DNA of 64,000 nucleotides from positions 30,640,561 through 30,704,560 of the forward strand of contig OU744447.1 of the NCBI GenBank assembly GCA_916610825.1. Reading direction: 5' to 3'. The stretch's first letter is position 1, and every line of letters begins with the position of its first letter. The notes below the pieces were generated by a model, which saw only the letters and a program-made list of their open reading frames with translations, had not been told where the DNA came from and did no database searches. Positions 11,582 to 44,700 of this stretch are shown here, piece by piece. The position numbers were made by a program, and so were the translations under genes. This DNA is from Haliclystus octoradiatus (lineage: Eukaryota; Cnidaria; Staurozoa; Stauromedusae; Haliclystidae).

Positions 11582-12777
11582 CATTGTAACACCATGCTAA
11601 ATTATGTACAGACTTATACAATGTGTGGCTTCGTTGTATTCGGTGGTGGAATTTATCCAACAGCTATATATACCTACGTAATGTATTGACTATAAGGCAT
11701 ATACGTCATATTCCACGTGACAATCCATCAGGGGATATTGGATAACCATGGAAACGCCAATAAATCAGCTGAAACTTTCGTTGACGCAGTGATGCTTCTT
11801 ATTGACGGCGTTGATAATACGTTACGTTAACGGTTGAATACGTTAAATCTTTTGTCTAAAATTGTAAATTATTACTAAGCGTTTAAAAAGGAATGTTTAT
11901 TGCTACTGTTTCCAGTTTAATTGATGGTTAATTTCAGAACATAATATACAAGTAATAAAAATATAATATAAGTTAACATGAATTATGCAATTTACTTTTG
12001 GATGATTGTAGCAACTTCTCACTTTTTGTTTATCGAGATTATCTCAAAAAAATCATAGACTGATCTGATAGACACTGAAATCATAACATCTGCCTGCAGT
12101 ATCACGAGTATCATGACATATCATGATTCTTCCTAATTGTTTGTTTGTTTCAAAATGCTTCAATTGTGATCAATAATGTAATTGTGATAGATAATATGAG
12201 TATGACGATACGTGCTTATTGGTACTGCTAATAACGATGTTGCGGGCGATGTTGTTGAAATTCACATTTTTCTAACAAATCATTCTTTGTTCTTTGTGGC
12301 TAAATTCAAAGGCTTCAATCCTCCCAATACTTTTGTTGATCAAAAAGTCTATTGTTCTCAAAGTGTAATTTTGTCAAGACAATTTCGTAATTTGAGTAGC
12401 TCAAAAGTAAACTAGCCTACTATTCTGGCTGCAACTATAATAATTATCATCTATTTTTGAAATGATAACGTGACAAGGCCTTCTTCGCACAATAATTGTC
12501 GAGCTCATTGCTATAATTAACGTTCAGTAAATTTATTGTGCTGATCAAAAGGCCACGCCTTGGGGGTGTGCGTGGCCTATTGAGCAAACCTGTAAACGAG
12601 ACTATGATTGTCTCAGAGAAATCGATTGACGATTTCGTATTGCACTTCACTTCGTTACCCATTCGTATTTCGTTGTCCTGTCACCTTCGCAACTGATTTC
12701 GATTCCTTTGCTTTAGCACAAAGCTTTGGGCTTCATAAGTTCCCTGTCTTGAAGAAATCCATCTAAAAGATATTACC
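11577..12777. other. ING3-GDH intergenic region
   Basis: About 1.2 kb between two same-strand genes. It holds ING3 3' UTR candidates (AATAAA at 11759), AT-rich DNA, and the GDH 5' flank with a GC-rich hairpin at 12551-12577. I see no protein gene or RNA gene in it. Confidence 0.6.
12551..12577. promoter_or_regulatory. GC-rich hairpin (GGCCACGC...GCGTGGCC) upstream of GDH
   Basis: A perfect 8-bp inverted repeat around an 11-nt G-rich loop, 200 bp upstream of the GDH start codon in otherwise AT-rich DNA. The arms contain CACGC/GCGTG, which resembles a half E-box or hypoxia-response core. Whether it is a promoter element or lies in the 5' UTR cannot be told from sequence. Confidence 0.35.
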
Positions 12778-31632
<18,855 letters not shown>

Positions 31633-32012
31633 TTTACACACAATTTACGATGTTCTTTACTGGACTTAAAATGTAAATGTTTTACAATTGAGCATGGTGG
31701 AATTATTTCTCATAGTTATTATGTTTGTCAATATATATACATACAGACTTTCAGTTATCTGAAACACAATTGTTTTACTTTACTCTGAAGTAGTATCATG
31801 TTCAAATACCATTCGTTTCATTCCCTCATGCTCTTTCACAGACTTTATAGTTTAAAACACCTCAGTTCAGGAGATAAACTCTGCTTATGCCGCCTGTTAA
31901 TATGGCAGTTTCATCCCACTTACAGCCCGATAAAAGTCACCGACCTTACTTTTCAAACCTCTTCTAATCAATTTTATTTTTATATTTTTAAGTTTTTCAA
32001 CAAAAATGGAAA

Positions 32013-32018
32013 AATAAA
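32013..32018 (+). terminator. Polyadenylation signal of GDH
   Basis: AATAAA 380 bp after the GDH stop codon, followed by a T-rich stretch at 32038-32065. It is the best candidate in the 3' flank. Confidence 0.6.
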
Positions 32019-32438
32019 TTGCAGCTGAATTGATCATTATTTTTGCTACCTAAAATGTTTGTTTTATTCAAATTCAATGTTATCTATTTGGTGCGCTTGC
32101 GCAGATGGAGTGAAAACCTGGACTTGCCCATTTTTTGTGTTAATATGGAGTATGTCTGTCTTACCCAGATGTCTGGCTTGGCAACCATATAAACGCACTG
32201 CACTAGAACGATAGAGTGCTACAGTAGTCTTATGGAATTCGTTCAATTTTTATGCTATCAAAGTGATCATCGCAGAAGGCATCTTTATATGTGGGGAATA
32301 CTACAGACAGATACAACCTATAAAGAAGGCTCTGATTACAGAAGAGGGCGAGTACATCTACTACGCAATCAACACAAAGTAATTGAAAGTATTTGTTTAT
32401 GTAATTCTTTGTTTCCATAATAATACAAATGCAGCTAG
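32019..32438. other. Convergent GDH-ZMIZ intergenic region
   Basis: About 420 bp between the candidate polyadenylation signals of two convergent genes. Short open frames on both strands (for example around 32064-32250) vaguely recall reverse-transcriptase fragments, but no diagnostic motif is seen and I assign nothing. Confidence 0.5.
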
Positions 32439-32444
32439 TTTATT
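32439..32444 (-). terminator. Polyadenylation signal of ZMIZ
   Basis: TTTATT on the + strand (AATAAA on the minus strand), 333 bp downstream of the ZMIZ stop codon at 32777-32779. Confidence 0.5.
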
Positions 32445-32776
32445 ACACCTGCATTTTAAACTGTTTAATTGCCCCCCCATAATAAAATGGATCAGATAGT
32501 ATAATGAGACAGTTGTAGGGGAGAGGTGCTAAAACGTTCAGATAAGAAAAAGGGGCAATTAGAAGTATTCCACTTGCCTTTGTGTGATAATAGTATATGA
32601 TATATAACCGTCCTGGTGCATATATTAACCTTTGCAACCAGTCAAAGTGTTTCCATGAAAAATGTTAGCGGCCATATGCCTATCCCTTGGTACCCTTTAG
32701 AAGGGCCAGCACTACTCTTACATGTTATATACAATGATTATGTACTTGAAATGATTTATATAAGTTTGTTACTAAT

Positions 32777-35700
32777 CTAATCAAACATCGACATTAAAAT
32801 ATCTTCATCTGGCGGACCAAGATATGACATGAGTTCTGCAGGATCAAGATTGTCGGGTAAAACCTAAAATAGAATAAAAAATCAACATTAAGATTGTTGC
32901 CAAAAATAGAATACCAGTAAGTATTAATTCCTCTAATAAATAACATAATATTAATTAGAAAATATTTGAAGATATGAAGCAGTAACATTAAATTGACAAA
33001 AATAAGTCGCTACATTTGGGGATAAATTACTGTTGAAATAAAGATATCTATCTGCTGATTGACAGTAATATGAAGGGACAGAGATTTAAGACTTTGCCAT
33101 ACTGACGGACTGATTCACGTCGGTATTATAGTCATTCATCAACATCAATCCTTTCTGACATCACACGCTAGTTCGTTGGGACTAAATTTGGTCACGAAGG
33201 ACGGTGCCTTGGTTACGTTAGGGAACTGTAATGAACTGAGAAATAAGGAAAATCGATATTAAGTTAAAAGGAATTCGATTGGATTGAAGCTGATTGGTCT
33301 TATCAGTTTTTTTGTTAAGCCACAGGAGCTTGAACTGAGATTCTGCCAGTGTTTCGCAGACCCTACCTTGACGAAGGAAAACAGTAGGTCTGCACGCTGG
33401 CTACTAAAGTTGATGCTCAATACAGATAATATAAATAAACAAAAGAAAACATAATGAATTCTCACCTCAAGTGAGCGATCGTCAGAGCCTTCCACGCCAC
33501 CTTCTGGGAAAAGCAGGAAATCGTTATTCCAATCTCCGTTGGATTCTTCATCTGCAGAGAGTGGATTATGCTGTCTTGTGGGCGCTGAAGGAGTATTTGA
33601 CAGAGGCGATTTCATAGAAGAATTTGACTTCGGCGTTTCATTTCGACCGCCATGAGGAACAGAGCTGCTCCGTCGTAACGCTCCGCCAGGGACACTTGTC
33701 GTTGCAGTTGTTGTTATCTGATGAGCGATTGGATGTGTGTTTCCTGGGCCACAGGATGAGATTGACGAAGGGCGAGATACTGCACTACCAGGTGAATGTG
33801 CCATGCGAGATGATGACATCACATCTAAAAACACAACACATTATCTCCACAGTTAAAATAAAAATTGTAGACTTTTTGATTGATCTGTTTCCAATTGATT
33901 GTGAAATATTATTGCAAGTTGAATTTAATTTTTATTTATTTATTATTTTACTACAAATTGGGTAGGCTAGTACCAGTAACTTTTTCATTCTGATGATTTG
34001 CTAGTACTTTTGCAGCGTGTGTGAGTTTAATGGCCAGATGCCCTGCCTGACGCCAGCCAATAACTTCTTGTGAATGAGATATAAGGGCCATTTACACTGC
34101 AGCAAAATAGGCACGGTACTCGTCAATTAACACATCAAAGGTGTGAAGGTGTCAAGTGTTTTTCAGAACGGGCCAAGCAAAAACACTGTCTAAACGGCTT
34201 TTTCAGACATTGTAAAGCGGCACCGTGCCTACTACTTTGATCGGGCCGAGATCATTTCTCGAGGTAGTCTCAGCCCGCTCAAAAAGTGGGCACCGTGCCA
34301 TTTTGCAGTAATTATGACGTCATCGTAGAAGTTGCGTCTCTTTACAGTGGAATTCTGAGGTTTTCTAATAAAATCAGCAACAGACTAAAGATTACCAAAG
34401 TTAGATAAGCACATTAAGCATCTTTTGTTACGTATTTCTTTTGAAAATTAATGAAGTTTCTGTAGTACAAGGTTTTAATTATGCAAATTGTAACTACGAG
34501 TGCAGAGCGTAAATTTAGATGTGTATTTTGTTACAGAAATACTAATCTGGCGTGGTAGCATGTTCAGGAGGTGAAAGACTAACCCAAATGTAGAATTTTG
34601 CTCAATGGAGATAGGAATGTAACAAAAATATAAATATTATAATTGATGAAAAACATAATGATTTTCAGTTCAACGGAATACTGACAAGTTATTTAACATC
34701 ATTGAATCTCAATTTATCGAATTTCACCGATACAACCATTAAATAATGAGAAACCTATAATTCAGTTTGTAAGTTTTCAATCTCGGCCCGCGTAAAAATA
34801 GGCACGGGCGATCTTGAAAACAGTTTTAAATAAGCTGTGTAAACCCTGCAAGAAACCAGCACGGGCCGCATTCTTGTTAACACCTCGCGTGTTAATTGAC
34901 GAGTACCGTGCCTTTTTGCTGCAGTGTAAATGGCCCTATAGTCAAACACAACTCATATTGCCTCACAACAGCATGCCTCCAATTGTTACAAACTTAACAG
35001 TTTTTATTTCTTTGAACACAGTTGATAGCATGGTAGATCATTGTTATCATGAATTGGTTAATTGAGAGCAGTTGGAACTTGTGCTGGTTTCCATGGTAAC
35101 CAGGTTGCCAGCAATGCACGTTAAATTTGCGAAAGTCTGCCATATAGTTCATATTGCTCAATATCACCCCTCTGGTGCGGAAGTAGAGTGGCACAATAAG
35201 GCGTTTTTATGGGGGACATCAACAAAGGGGATATTAACAGTTTGACAGTACTAAGAAAAAGTAATGTAACTCACCATGGCCCCCCACACTAGACTGCCGC
35301 AGAACCGCATTATTAGGTGATGATCTTGCTATAGAATTGGCATCATTCTTAGCCTGTTGGTTATTCATTGAATGTTGTTGCGTTAATGGACTTCCAAGTG
35401 ACGATGGTGAACCCATTGAAGAAGCTTTGACATGGGCTTGGATACTCTCTGTTGTTGATTTCGATGTTGCTTGATTGCCACCCAAGACAATATTCTGTTG
35501 ATGCTGTGTGACAGATGCTTGTCGTTGAAGTACTGATGACGTTGCTTTTGGTGTTTTTGCTTGATTATTCATATTGTCACTTGTATTTGTATTACAGTTG
35601 TTGTTGCCATTGACATCTGTGAGTCTGTTGTTAGGGTTGTTCATATTTAGATTCATTGGGTTGTTATTCTTATTCATTTCATTAGCATTGTTAGTTACAT

Positions 35701-38700
35701 TGGATGTAGTAGATGATGTATTGTTATTGTTGTTGATATTATTTGATCCCATCATTTGTGTTTTCATTGGGTTACACACTGCTGCCTGGTTAACTGGTGA
35801 TGTTAGACCTAATCGATCTTGTGAAATTGATGCTTTTAAACGCTTTAGGGGCGGACCTACAACGACAAAGCACACAATCCTCAATTAATATAATATTACA
35901 TTTAATATTACATTTGTAAGAACGAAATATTCGAAAATCGTATTGTTGCTATGGACGAATGCTGGATAGTTGCGGTGATATTATCACGCTCACTTGTTGT
36001 GATAGGAATTCTTATAGTATGACGTCATTTAACTTTCATTTTTCGTTTTTTAAGATTTGAAATTCTCACTTTTTCAAATGCTTATTTCTTAAAAAATGAA
36101 ACTTAACAACGTAATCACAAAGGCACTTAGTACAACAAGTTAGGGTAAAAAATTTGAGTATTAATTTTCCATGAGTCGATCCTATTATGGATGTTCCCAA
36201 ATTGAAGTCATTCAATATGAACAACATCATTATACTGATTACTGACCCTGTTTTGATTAGATAATCTGATGAATGACCTATCAATGAGTATTCATTGATT
36301 GAATTTGATTTTGTGAATTACGTATTGTAAAATTCAATAAAAGGATTCAAGATACTATTGCATTCAAGTTGGCTCTTTAATATTTTGAAATTTAGAATCT
36401 GAGTAGTAATAATGAACGGAAAGCATACCTGAGCAGGGTGAATCTTCTTCTTGTTTAACTTCCAATTTCACCGAGAATGGAACAGGTTTCCACGAACCAG
36501 ATGCGTCAATTGTCACTTCCTCCAAATCAGTCCTAATAAAAACAGACATTAGGTATTATATGTGTGCATAAATGATACCTTATGAAATTCCCATATTTAC
36601 AAAAAAAAATGTAACCTACTTTGTCAATGTTCTTAGAATCTGCCAAATGTATTCATCGACTTGCAATCCTTCCAGAGCAGCAGTTTTACTAAGAAAAAAA
36701 AACATGAAACTTAGAAATTGAAAAGAAAGTGGAAACATATGCATCATTGATTTGCTCTGGCACAGAAGGCTACCAACAAACGGCAGCACAACTTCTGAAG
36801 AATGTAGAATGTATTAATGATAGATCATATGGGATGAAACTTTCACAATTTAAAATTAAACAAACACACAGTCCAACCAATAAAACAGTTTAGTAATCGA
36901 CTAACAGGTCAGTACAAAAATTGAGCAATTTCAATTGGTCGAACAGCGGTCAATTTTACAGCTGTATTGACCGCTTGGTGCTTTCTTACCCTTGTCGCGT
37001 AAAGACAGATAATTGCGTTTTTGATGCATTCAAATACATTAAAACTCATGGTATGATTAAATAGCACAGAATTGACAGTTGGTCATAGAACGGTCACCGG
37101 ACCTCGCTCATTATCAGCCGATTTTCACCTTGCCTTTGACTAATAACTGTTTAATATAAGTGCATCATATGACATGGCAACTTACCTGCAGACCGGACAC
37201 TTCCACAATCCACGTTCAACATTCAGACACAAGTAAGATTCAAGATCAAAACATTGTATGTGTTTACAGTCATGACCACGTGCAGGCAATTGTATCCTTC
37301 GGTGCGTTATAGGACATTTCAGTAACACTTTGATTGCTGTTTGCTCTACACCATCATCCCCGTTCAGTAGAGTTTGACCATTGGCAGCTGATGCGTGAAA
37401 ATTTCGTTTGACTACAGAAAGAAAGTTTGGAGAAAATTAATTCAAGCCATCTGTAACCAAAAAGAACACAGAATCCTAGCTTCTTGGAAATTTTGTGAAA
37501 CAATACTGCTGACTAAACATTCATCAAAACTTACTTTTAGCAATGCATGTCTCAGCAGGTAATAGTCGCTTTTTAAGAAGACCTTCCTGAACTGAACTAA
37601 CAGATGGGCGATGTACAAGTTGCAAAACAAACAAATGAGACTGAAATGTAACAATAAACAACAAGTTCAAACAACGTATCAAAAACCAAAATGAACCAAA
37701 TAATAATATAAATACAGTAGAGAATGTGATAGGGCACAAATAAATGTTGGTCTTACACAACAGCATGCTGAAACGGTGATCTGGATTGTATTGCGACCAG
37801 GTTTGCAGACGTTTTTAAGCAATAATGGTTTATGTGACGTCTTGTTATCACCCTGAAATGAGAAAATAATAATCAGATGAGACATAAGAAAATAGTCTTA
37901 ACTCAGAGGTAGCTAAATAATTTGTAATGGATTTCAATGAGAAAGTGCAATAACTAGAGTTGACAAGGTTGGAAATAGTATGCAATTCGCTAAAGGTTTG
38001 AAAGTTCTTATGTCTGAATAATAAGTAAAATAACCCATTTAAGTTCACCTAAGTAAATTTGATAACGTTGTTTAATGTTTTTGTCAACTCCAAAATACTG
38101 AAGATCACAGGTTAAGCCCTAGGCAAACGACGGCAACATTTCCACGACAAATCTGTTTTTTGTCTGACGTGTATTTTCGTGTTTTGAAGCAGTCTTTTCA
38201 GGAGCGGCTAAACGACAAGGATTTTCTCAAGACTTTTCTAGAAAAAGACAGATTGAGCTTAAAAAGAAGCCACGGAGAAGCAACAACATCGAAAAAGTTC
38301 GATACATTTCGAACAAAATAGTTCGAAAAGAATAACAAAGACGTTCGATAACAAAAATCCTTGGAAAGACTTTGAAAATGTTTGATGGCCATCAAACACG
38401 ACGCGACAAATAGAATACACGATGCAACACGTCAGACAAATCGAAAGAGTGGCTAAACGACAAGGACTTTCAAAGGATCTAAAAGTCGCGCAAATGTTGC
38501 CGTCGTTTGCCCAGGGTTTTACACCAGTTCAAACTCTAATTAAAAATCTTTTTCTGCTAGTTTGCAATATATAGTTTATCTAGGGTGTATAATTGTGATT
38601 GGCTGAGCTATTAGTAGAGCGCTACAGTATAAAATAATAATAATTCATACATTTGTATAGCATTAGAGCAATTATTGGTTAAGATATAAAGCTGCTAATA

Positions 38701-41700
38701 ATTATAGCTAATAATAATCTGATATTTCTTTTAATATGGAATTTAGTTGAAGCACTATCTCTTCCACAACATCCTAAGTACATTAAACATCATAAAACTC
38801 CTTACCCTTTCAATAACAAGTGGTGTTGCGTTAACACTGACACTAACAGAAGCTGGCCAATTTGTTGTGAGGCTCTTATCTTCGTGATGATAGCATTTAA
38901 ATTGCAACTCAAGATCAGGCCTAGAAACAAAAAATAATGTTAACAGCTGGTCATTACCTATGTTACCTAGTACACTTAAGCCCGTCGCTCTGTTTACATT
39001 ACACCATTGTTTGACATTGATGCTCAGATGACGGGAGCTGCTTGGCTTTTTCAACCTGTTATCAATCTGTCTAGCAATGTTCAGCTATGCAAGAGTTTAA
39101 TTCTATCTTGGTGTACCCAGTCATTTGAAATTAATTAAATGTTTTATTCATTAAAAGGTTGTTGTCTGGAAACCGAAATGCAACTTTTGTGAACAACATT
39201 CAAAATTCAAATACCAAAACGATTGTATATGAATTAACAGATCAAATTTGAATAATTATTTTGAGAATTGCATTGAATTGAGTGGCTGCAAAAATGTTAA
39301 CAACAAATCGAGAAATTTGCTTAATCAAAACGAGCTTAAGACAAAAGTCAGGTGAAGCGATTTGAAAGGGTGATAGCTTTGGTATAACATTAGATAAGCA
39401 TTTGAATACCAACCTGCACGCTAGTGTTTGAAACACTGTCTGCCGAAGTTGAAATGCATGGTTGCTAACAGCCAGATTATGTTCAAGTCTGAATGGACTG
39501 AGAAACACACCGTTTGGAACAGGAAATGTCAGCCTCAAACAGTTTTCTTCTGCAAAAGCAAATAAATATTAAAATCAGAGAGAACTCTTACTCAGTAGCA
39601 GATCCAAAATATCTAATCATTAGTAAATTTTAAAGGGTATAGGCTCAATCCTTTAGAAGACATATCCACAAGAAATACACAATTAAACTTAGTAATACCG
39701 TCTTGAAGAACTATCAATCAAAAATAGATCACCAGGGATTTACAACATATAATTTGTGCTTGCGACCAAGTCATTTCCTTCCAAAATGCCTGCAAGTTGT
39801 TTAGGTTGCTGACTTGGGGAAAGGACAATATTTTAGTGAGATGAACATGACACTGATTTAAACATCCTTAGAATTCATAAAAGTTACTAATCCAGAGATA
39901 TCTATAATAGCCACGCAGAAATGTGTGTTATCTTGATAGTTGTGCTTTTTAATTAAGTCTATTGTTCTCAAAATGTGCCAGCAACCGGCGGTCCCCATTT
40001 TATTGAGCGCTATTGACTACACAGTGGAAAGAAGCTAGAGGAGACCGGGTACACATAGGACGCTTTTTGGTTTTTTACTTGTAATTGTTTTATTTTTCCC
40101 TCAAAATGAATAAATCGTATATCATTTAATAGCTATTATGCCATTTTTAAAAGGGCAGATTGTTGGGAATGAAATATATTTGAGTGCCGAGTATTTAATC
40201 ACTCTTTAACCCCTAGTTGAACAGGGTGATTTCGGCCAGACTGGGGTGAGACTCTGGAAATAATCATCAAAAGCCGTAGATTCAAGTGATAACTCAGTTG
40301 TCCAAAGTCCCCCCCGACCGAAGTGACCCCGGTCTCCCCTACCAGCTTTGCTGATTTCATGCATAAATGAGAAGGTGACGATCTGCAGATATCGAATTAG
40401 CTGTGTTGTCAGCATCAAATATGATGCAGGCTCGACGCGTAATCTTTCGCAGGTCCAAGAAAGTCTTCTAAGCAAGCTAGAACTACACTTACGTTTGATA
40501 TTAGGTTTGACATCAACAGCAGTAGGTGAAGCTGCAACAGGTAGTGAAGTGTTACCAACAGGTGGGGTACGATTCATCGCCTGTGTAACACCAGGACTGG
40601 TAATTTTCTGTTGTGCAGGTATGATGGGTTTTACATCAGCTGCAACAGGTGGCGATTCATCAATTGACATGTATCGACTAGGCGCACTAACAGGAACACC
40701 GCTTGTTGGTGGTTGGTTTGATCCTGCATTTGGCTGATATTGAATTGTACTAGGACGTCGTTGTGTAGCCATTGGTTGGATTTGTGGGTTCACCCCTTGA
40801 TTCATTTGCATACCTGACATTGGGTGGTACTGTGGTGGCATAGGCATAGGACCCATATTACCAATGTTGGGTGATGATTTTGATAGCATGGCACTCATTG
40901 GGATTTGACCAGGCCCAGGACCCATTTGTGGTCCAAATCCTGACTGCATACCTCCGGGAACACGCTCACCTCCCTATTAAGAAAAAAAAATGGTCAGTAA
41001 TCTATTGAAAAGGAATAAAAGTTAGGAACCACTAAAGCTAACAGGAAGGGATAAAGACTTGACAGCTAGCATAGCTTTTAGGGATTCCAATTGAAAGTTT
41101 CAAAATTGTCTCAGCCAATCAGCTGAAAGTAATGTTGAGATTGAAATGTTTCAAATTTTCCAAATTTGAAAAGATGGAACAAAGAGATAAACTGCTGATC
41201 TGACACTTATTTGACGTGTACGCCTTCCTAGCCTTCTGTAGTATTGCAGCTTCTCAGAACAGTATGTCGTTTGCACTAAGTAGAGTTTGGTCTATTCATT
41301 GTTATTTTATTCATATAAAATTAACTACCGTAATCCAGCGCGTATAAGTCGAACTTTGAAGTCAAAATTTTGTTCTTCAAAATCATGGTGCGACTTACAC
41401 GCGCAAAACACAAAAACATCAAAAAACTTTAGAATGTTTTGGCCATTTTTCAATAACCTCTTTTCTTGTTTTTACAACGCATGCGTAGTAGGACATAGAA
41501 AACATGCTGGAATCTTTTCCTCAATCAAAAAACAACAAATTACTTCATTATAACTGTAAAGAATTTATGCAGTTCATTTGATTTGTTATCTGCTGAGTTG
41601 TACGATATTAAATAATGAAATGTTATTTAAAATGGCTGTTTATAAAACTGGATCATTACTCTTTACTTTATTCCTTCTCTGGTGTTTATGGTTTTTAAAC

Positions 41701-44700
41701 TCACGATTAATCGGTATTGATTTGTTTCTCTTGTTGTTGCTATGACTGTGAACTATTTCACAAAAACAGTGGCATATTTTCTAATCACATACTAGTTTAC
41801 TAGAATTACCTGAAAATTATTTTCAAATTACAGTCATTTCTTTCATATGTTCAAAAATGATTCAAAAATCAAGGTGCGACTTATACACGCAAAATCAATA
41901 AATTCAACTTTTTTGCTTGAAAAATCACCCTGCGACTTATACGCGCTGGATTACGGTATATGATCAAATTATGAAGAAACAAACCTGGTATTGTGGTAAA
42001 TTTGGTTTTGGTTTCATCTGAGGAGGAAATGAAAAATGTCCCTGTTGTGGTTGTGGGGTCATGGGGCCAGCGCTTCCCATTGGCTGAGGTCCATACATGC
42101 CAGCAGATAATTGCCGTTTAAGTCCAGGATTTCCTTGTCCAGCAAATCTACCCATCATGCTTTGTAATTGTTGATTCATATTTTGTGGGTGTTGTTGAGG
42201 AAATGGTGGTCCCTGTTGCTGAGGACCCATAAAATTTGGTGGGAAAACACCTTTGCTGAAGGAAGGCCTTTGCATGTTCCCTTGACCCATTCCTGGTCCA
42301 CCTCTTGCTTGAAATTGTGCCTCGCCTTGAACAGCATACTCTCCTTGATTAAGGAAGTTACCTAACAATATATAAATAAAAGACTTCTGAAAAGACAGTA
42401 CATTAAAAAGTATATATTGCTCTATTGTTCATGCCTACAATACCTTTAAAATATACCTGACAGATGAATGCGGCAAGATCTCATTTCAAAATCAATCTAT
42501 TGCTAGTCAGCAAGCAGCACTGCTACTTTCTAGTGTAACCTTTGACAGATTCAAAATTCATGACCAAAACCTCCTTGTTATCATTGACAGAATATTGTGA
42601 ACATTCCTATGTGAATTTCAATTTGAAAGTGAAGACCTGTACATAATACCCAGTCCATTAATACAGTAATACAGATGCAAGTATTCAAGCTATACAGATA
42701 GGCATATGGTCAATTTATTAGTTGACGTACAGCTAACCTTTATATAACAGCCAGCTATGAGATGCAGAGGAGTTGGTCGCTTATACAGGGCAGGTGGCCT
42801 TATATACAGGGTTGATTAAATAAAAATATTATTTTGGACATTGCTAGAGTGACTGCTATAGACAGGTGGCTGCTGTGTAGAGGTGGTGGGTAGGGTTAAC
42901 TAATATAAACATGACATCTGTTAATACCTTATAGTAGCTTACCTGAAGGTCCTTGATCTTGTTCTTGCATGTGAAGTGTTGCAGTCGCAGTAGCAGTGGC
43001 AGTTGCCGTAGCAGCAGCGGCAGCAACAGCGGCAGCGGCTGCAGCTGCAGCAGGAAAAGGTCCATTGTTATTTCCATTTTGCCCTTGTCGAAATTGTTGG
43101 AAAGGGTTTTGATTTTGATTTTGTAATTGTGATGTGGCTGAGAATTGTTGTGGGCTTGGTTGAGGGCTAAAGCCACCAGGAATACCAGACATGGATTGAA
43201 GCTGAGGTGGAACGTCTCCGCGTTGCTGCTGTTGTCCCATATAAGCTATTAATAAAAATGGTTGGTATCACTATACTATTATTTCAAATATTGTATGTAA
43301 TACCATTATTCAAAGAACCACTGTAATTCTCAAATTTACAAACAACTAACTTTTCCTACAATGAGAAACATATTGCAAATCTGACCCAAGAGAACGGAAG
43401 GTTAGTTGAAATTTGAAAATGATGGATCAGATTAGATTGGAATTGGAGCCCTCTGTTCTCTTGTGAGCGCGGGGGAGGGGGTAAAAATAAACACTATCGG
43501 TGTGACTTTCCCAGACATTATAAAGATATAACTAATAATTATAATTTAAATCAATAAAATTATAATATAAAGAAAGATAATATATGTTCATATTTTCTTT
43601 AAATGAGAGAAACTTCTAAAGATTATATTTTCCACTTCTTATTGATTTTATAGAGAGTGACAGTGTCAGTCTCAGAACCATGTCCATATGGCTAATTGAT
43701 TGTAATTATCAAGTACATTCCTGCTTCCAACTTACATTGATGTGAAAATTGTTTCTGATTTCCTTGATTCATATTTTGAAAGTGGTTTTGCATAGGAGAC
43801 TGTGGCATCCCACCAGACATATTATTATTAACTGGATTATTAGACCCAGGCATCATTGAACCAGGGCCATTATTAGAGCCACTACTAACAGCCATCATAG
43901 CATCAGCATCAGTTGGATTAGATGATACGCCCCAGACAGTTGTTACCACGGAGACAGCTGGTTGTTGTGGTTGCGAATTGGGTTGCCAACCACCATTTGG
44001 ATCTCTAAATAAATAATAAGTTGAATAATATTAATAAACATTGGGGCTACAAAGTTTAAGGTCAGGGGACACAATCAAAGTTGGTCAGATATCAAACAAT
44101 TTTGTAAAACATTATTCAAAATGTTGTTATTAGATCCTTGTTAGTTTAAAATAACATGTCTATTTCATATTGATTTCTTATTTTCATTAGTTTAATGTTA
44201 GCATTAATTAGATTAAAAACAACAATATCCATTTTTAAAAAGTTTGGATTCGAGGAGGTTTCATAAATTTTCCGTACTATCCCCTGTGAACAAAGTCACA
44301 TGTTCATAAACAGTTCATGAACTTAAAAAACACTACACGCACAATGTACAATTTTTTGACAGATGTTATGCAGCATGTTTCTTCAAACTTTGCACAGTAA
44401 TGATTCACTGTATTTGCGTTTTAAAGTTGACAACAACAGCAACAGGTAGAATTCTGAAAAATAATCTGAAGTTGAACACTCAATGTCATTCACCTGTGCG
44501 GAGTAGGTCCCATTTTATTTTGATTTTGAAAATTAGCAAATGGTTTCTGTTCAACACTTCTTTGTGGCTGATGACGCAAAAGAAGAGATCTTCCAAGTTC
44601 TTCACACCACATAGATAACATTGCTGTAAGAAAAAGATAAAAATAGGTATAACCTTGCAATCTCGTAAAAAAAGGTTTTATTAATCAACGACACTATAAA

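Noticed and set aside
11265..11660. 131-aa open frame on the minus strand
   Set aside because: It is antisense to the last ING3 exon and its flanks and shows no domain; a shadow frame.
32064..32300. Possible reverse-transcriptase fragment in the GDH-ZMIZ gap
   Set aside because: A few residues resemble LINE RT motifs in one minus-strand frame (a YGC-like word), but there are stops and no YxDD or other diagnostic block.
35574..35888. 104-aa hydrophobic + strand frame
   Set aside because: Antisense of the Asn-rich ZMIZ exon: reversed Asn codons give Leu/Val/Ile codons, producing a false membrane-like protein.
40206..40492. Extension of the ZMIZ exon frame beyond the donor at 40492
   Set aside because: The frame runs into an inverted-repeat element, whereas splicing at 40493 joins in phase to a strongly conserved exon.
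40348..40737. 129-aa + strand frame
   Set aside because: Antisense of a ZMIZ exon whose minus-strand frame is supported by splice phases and family similarity.
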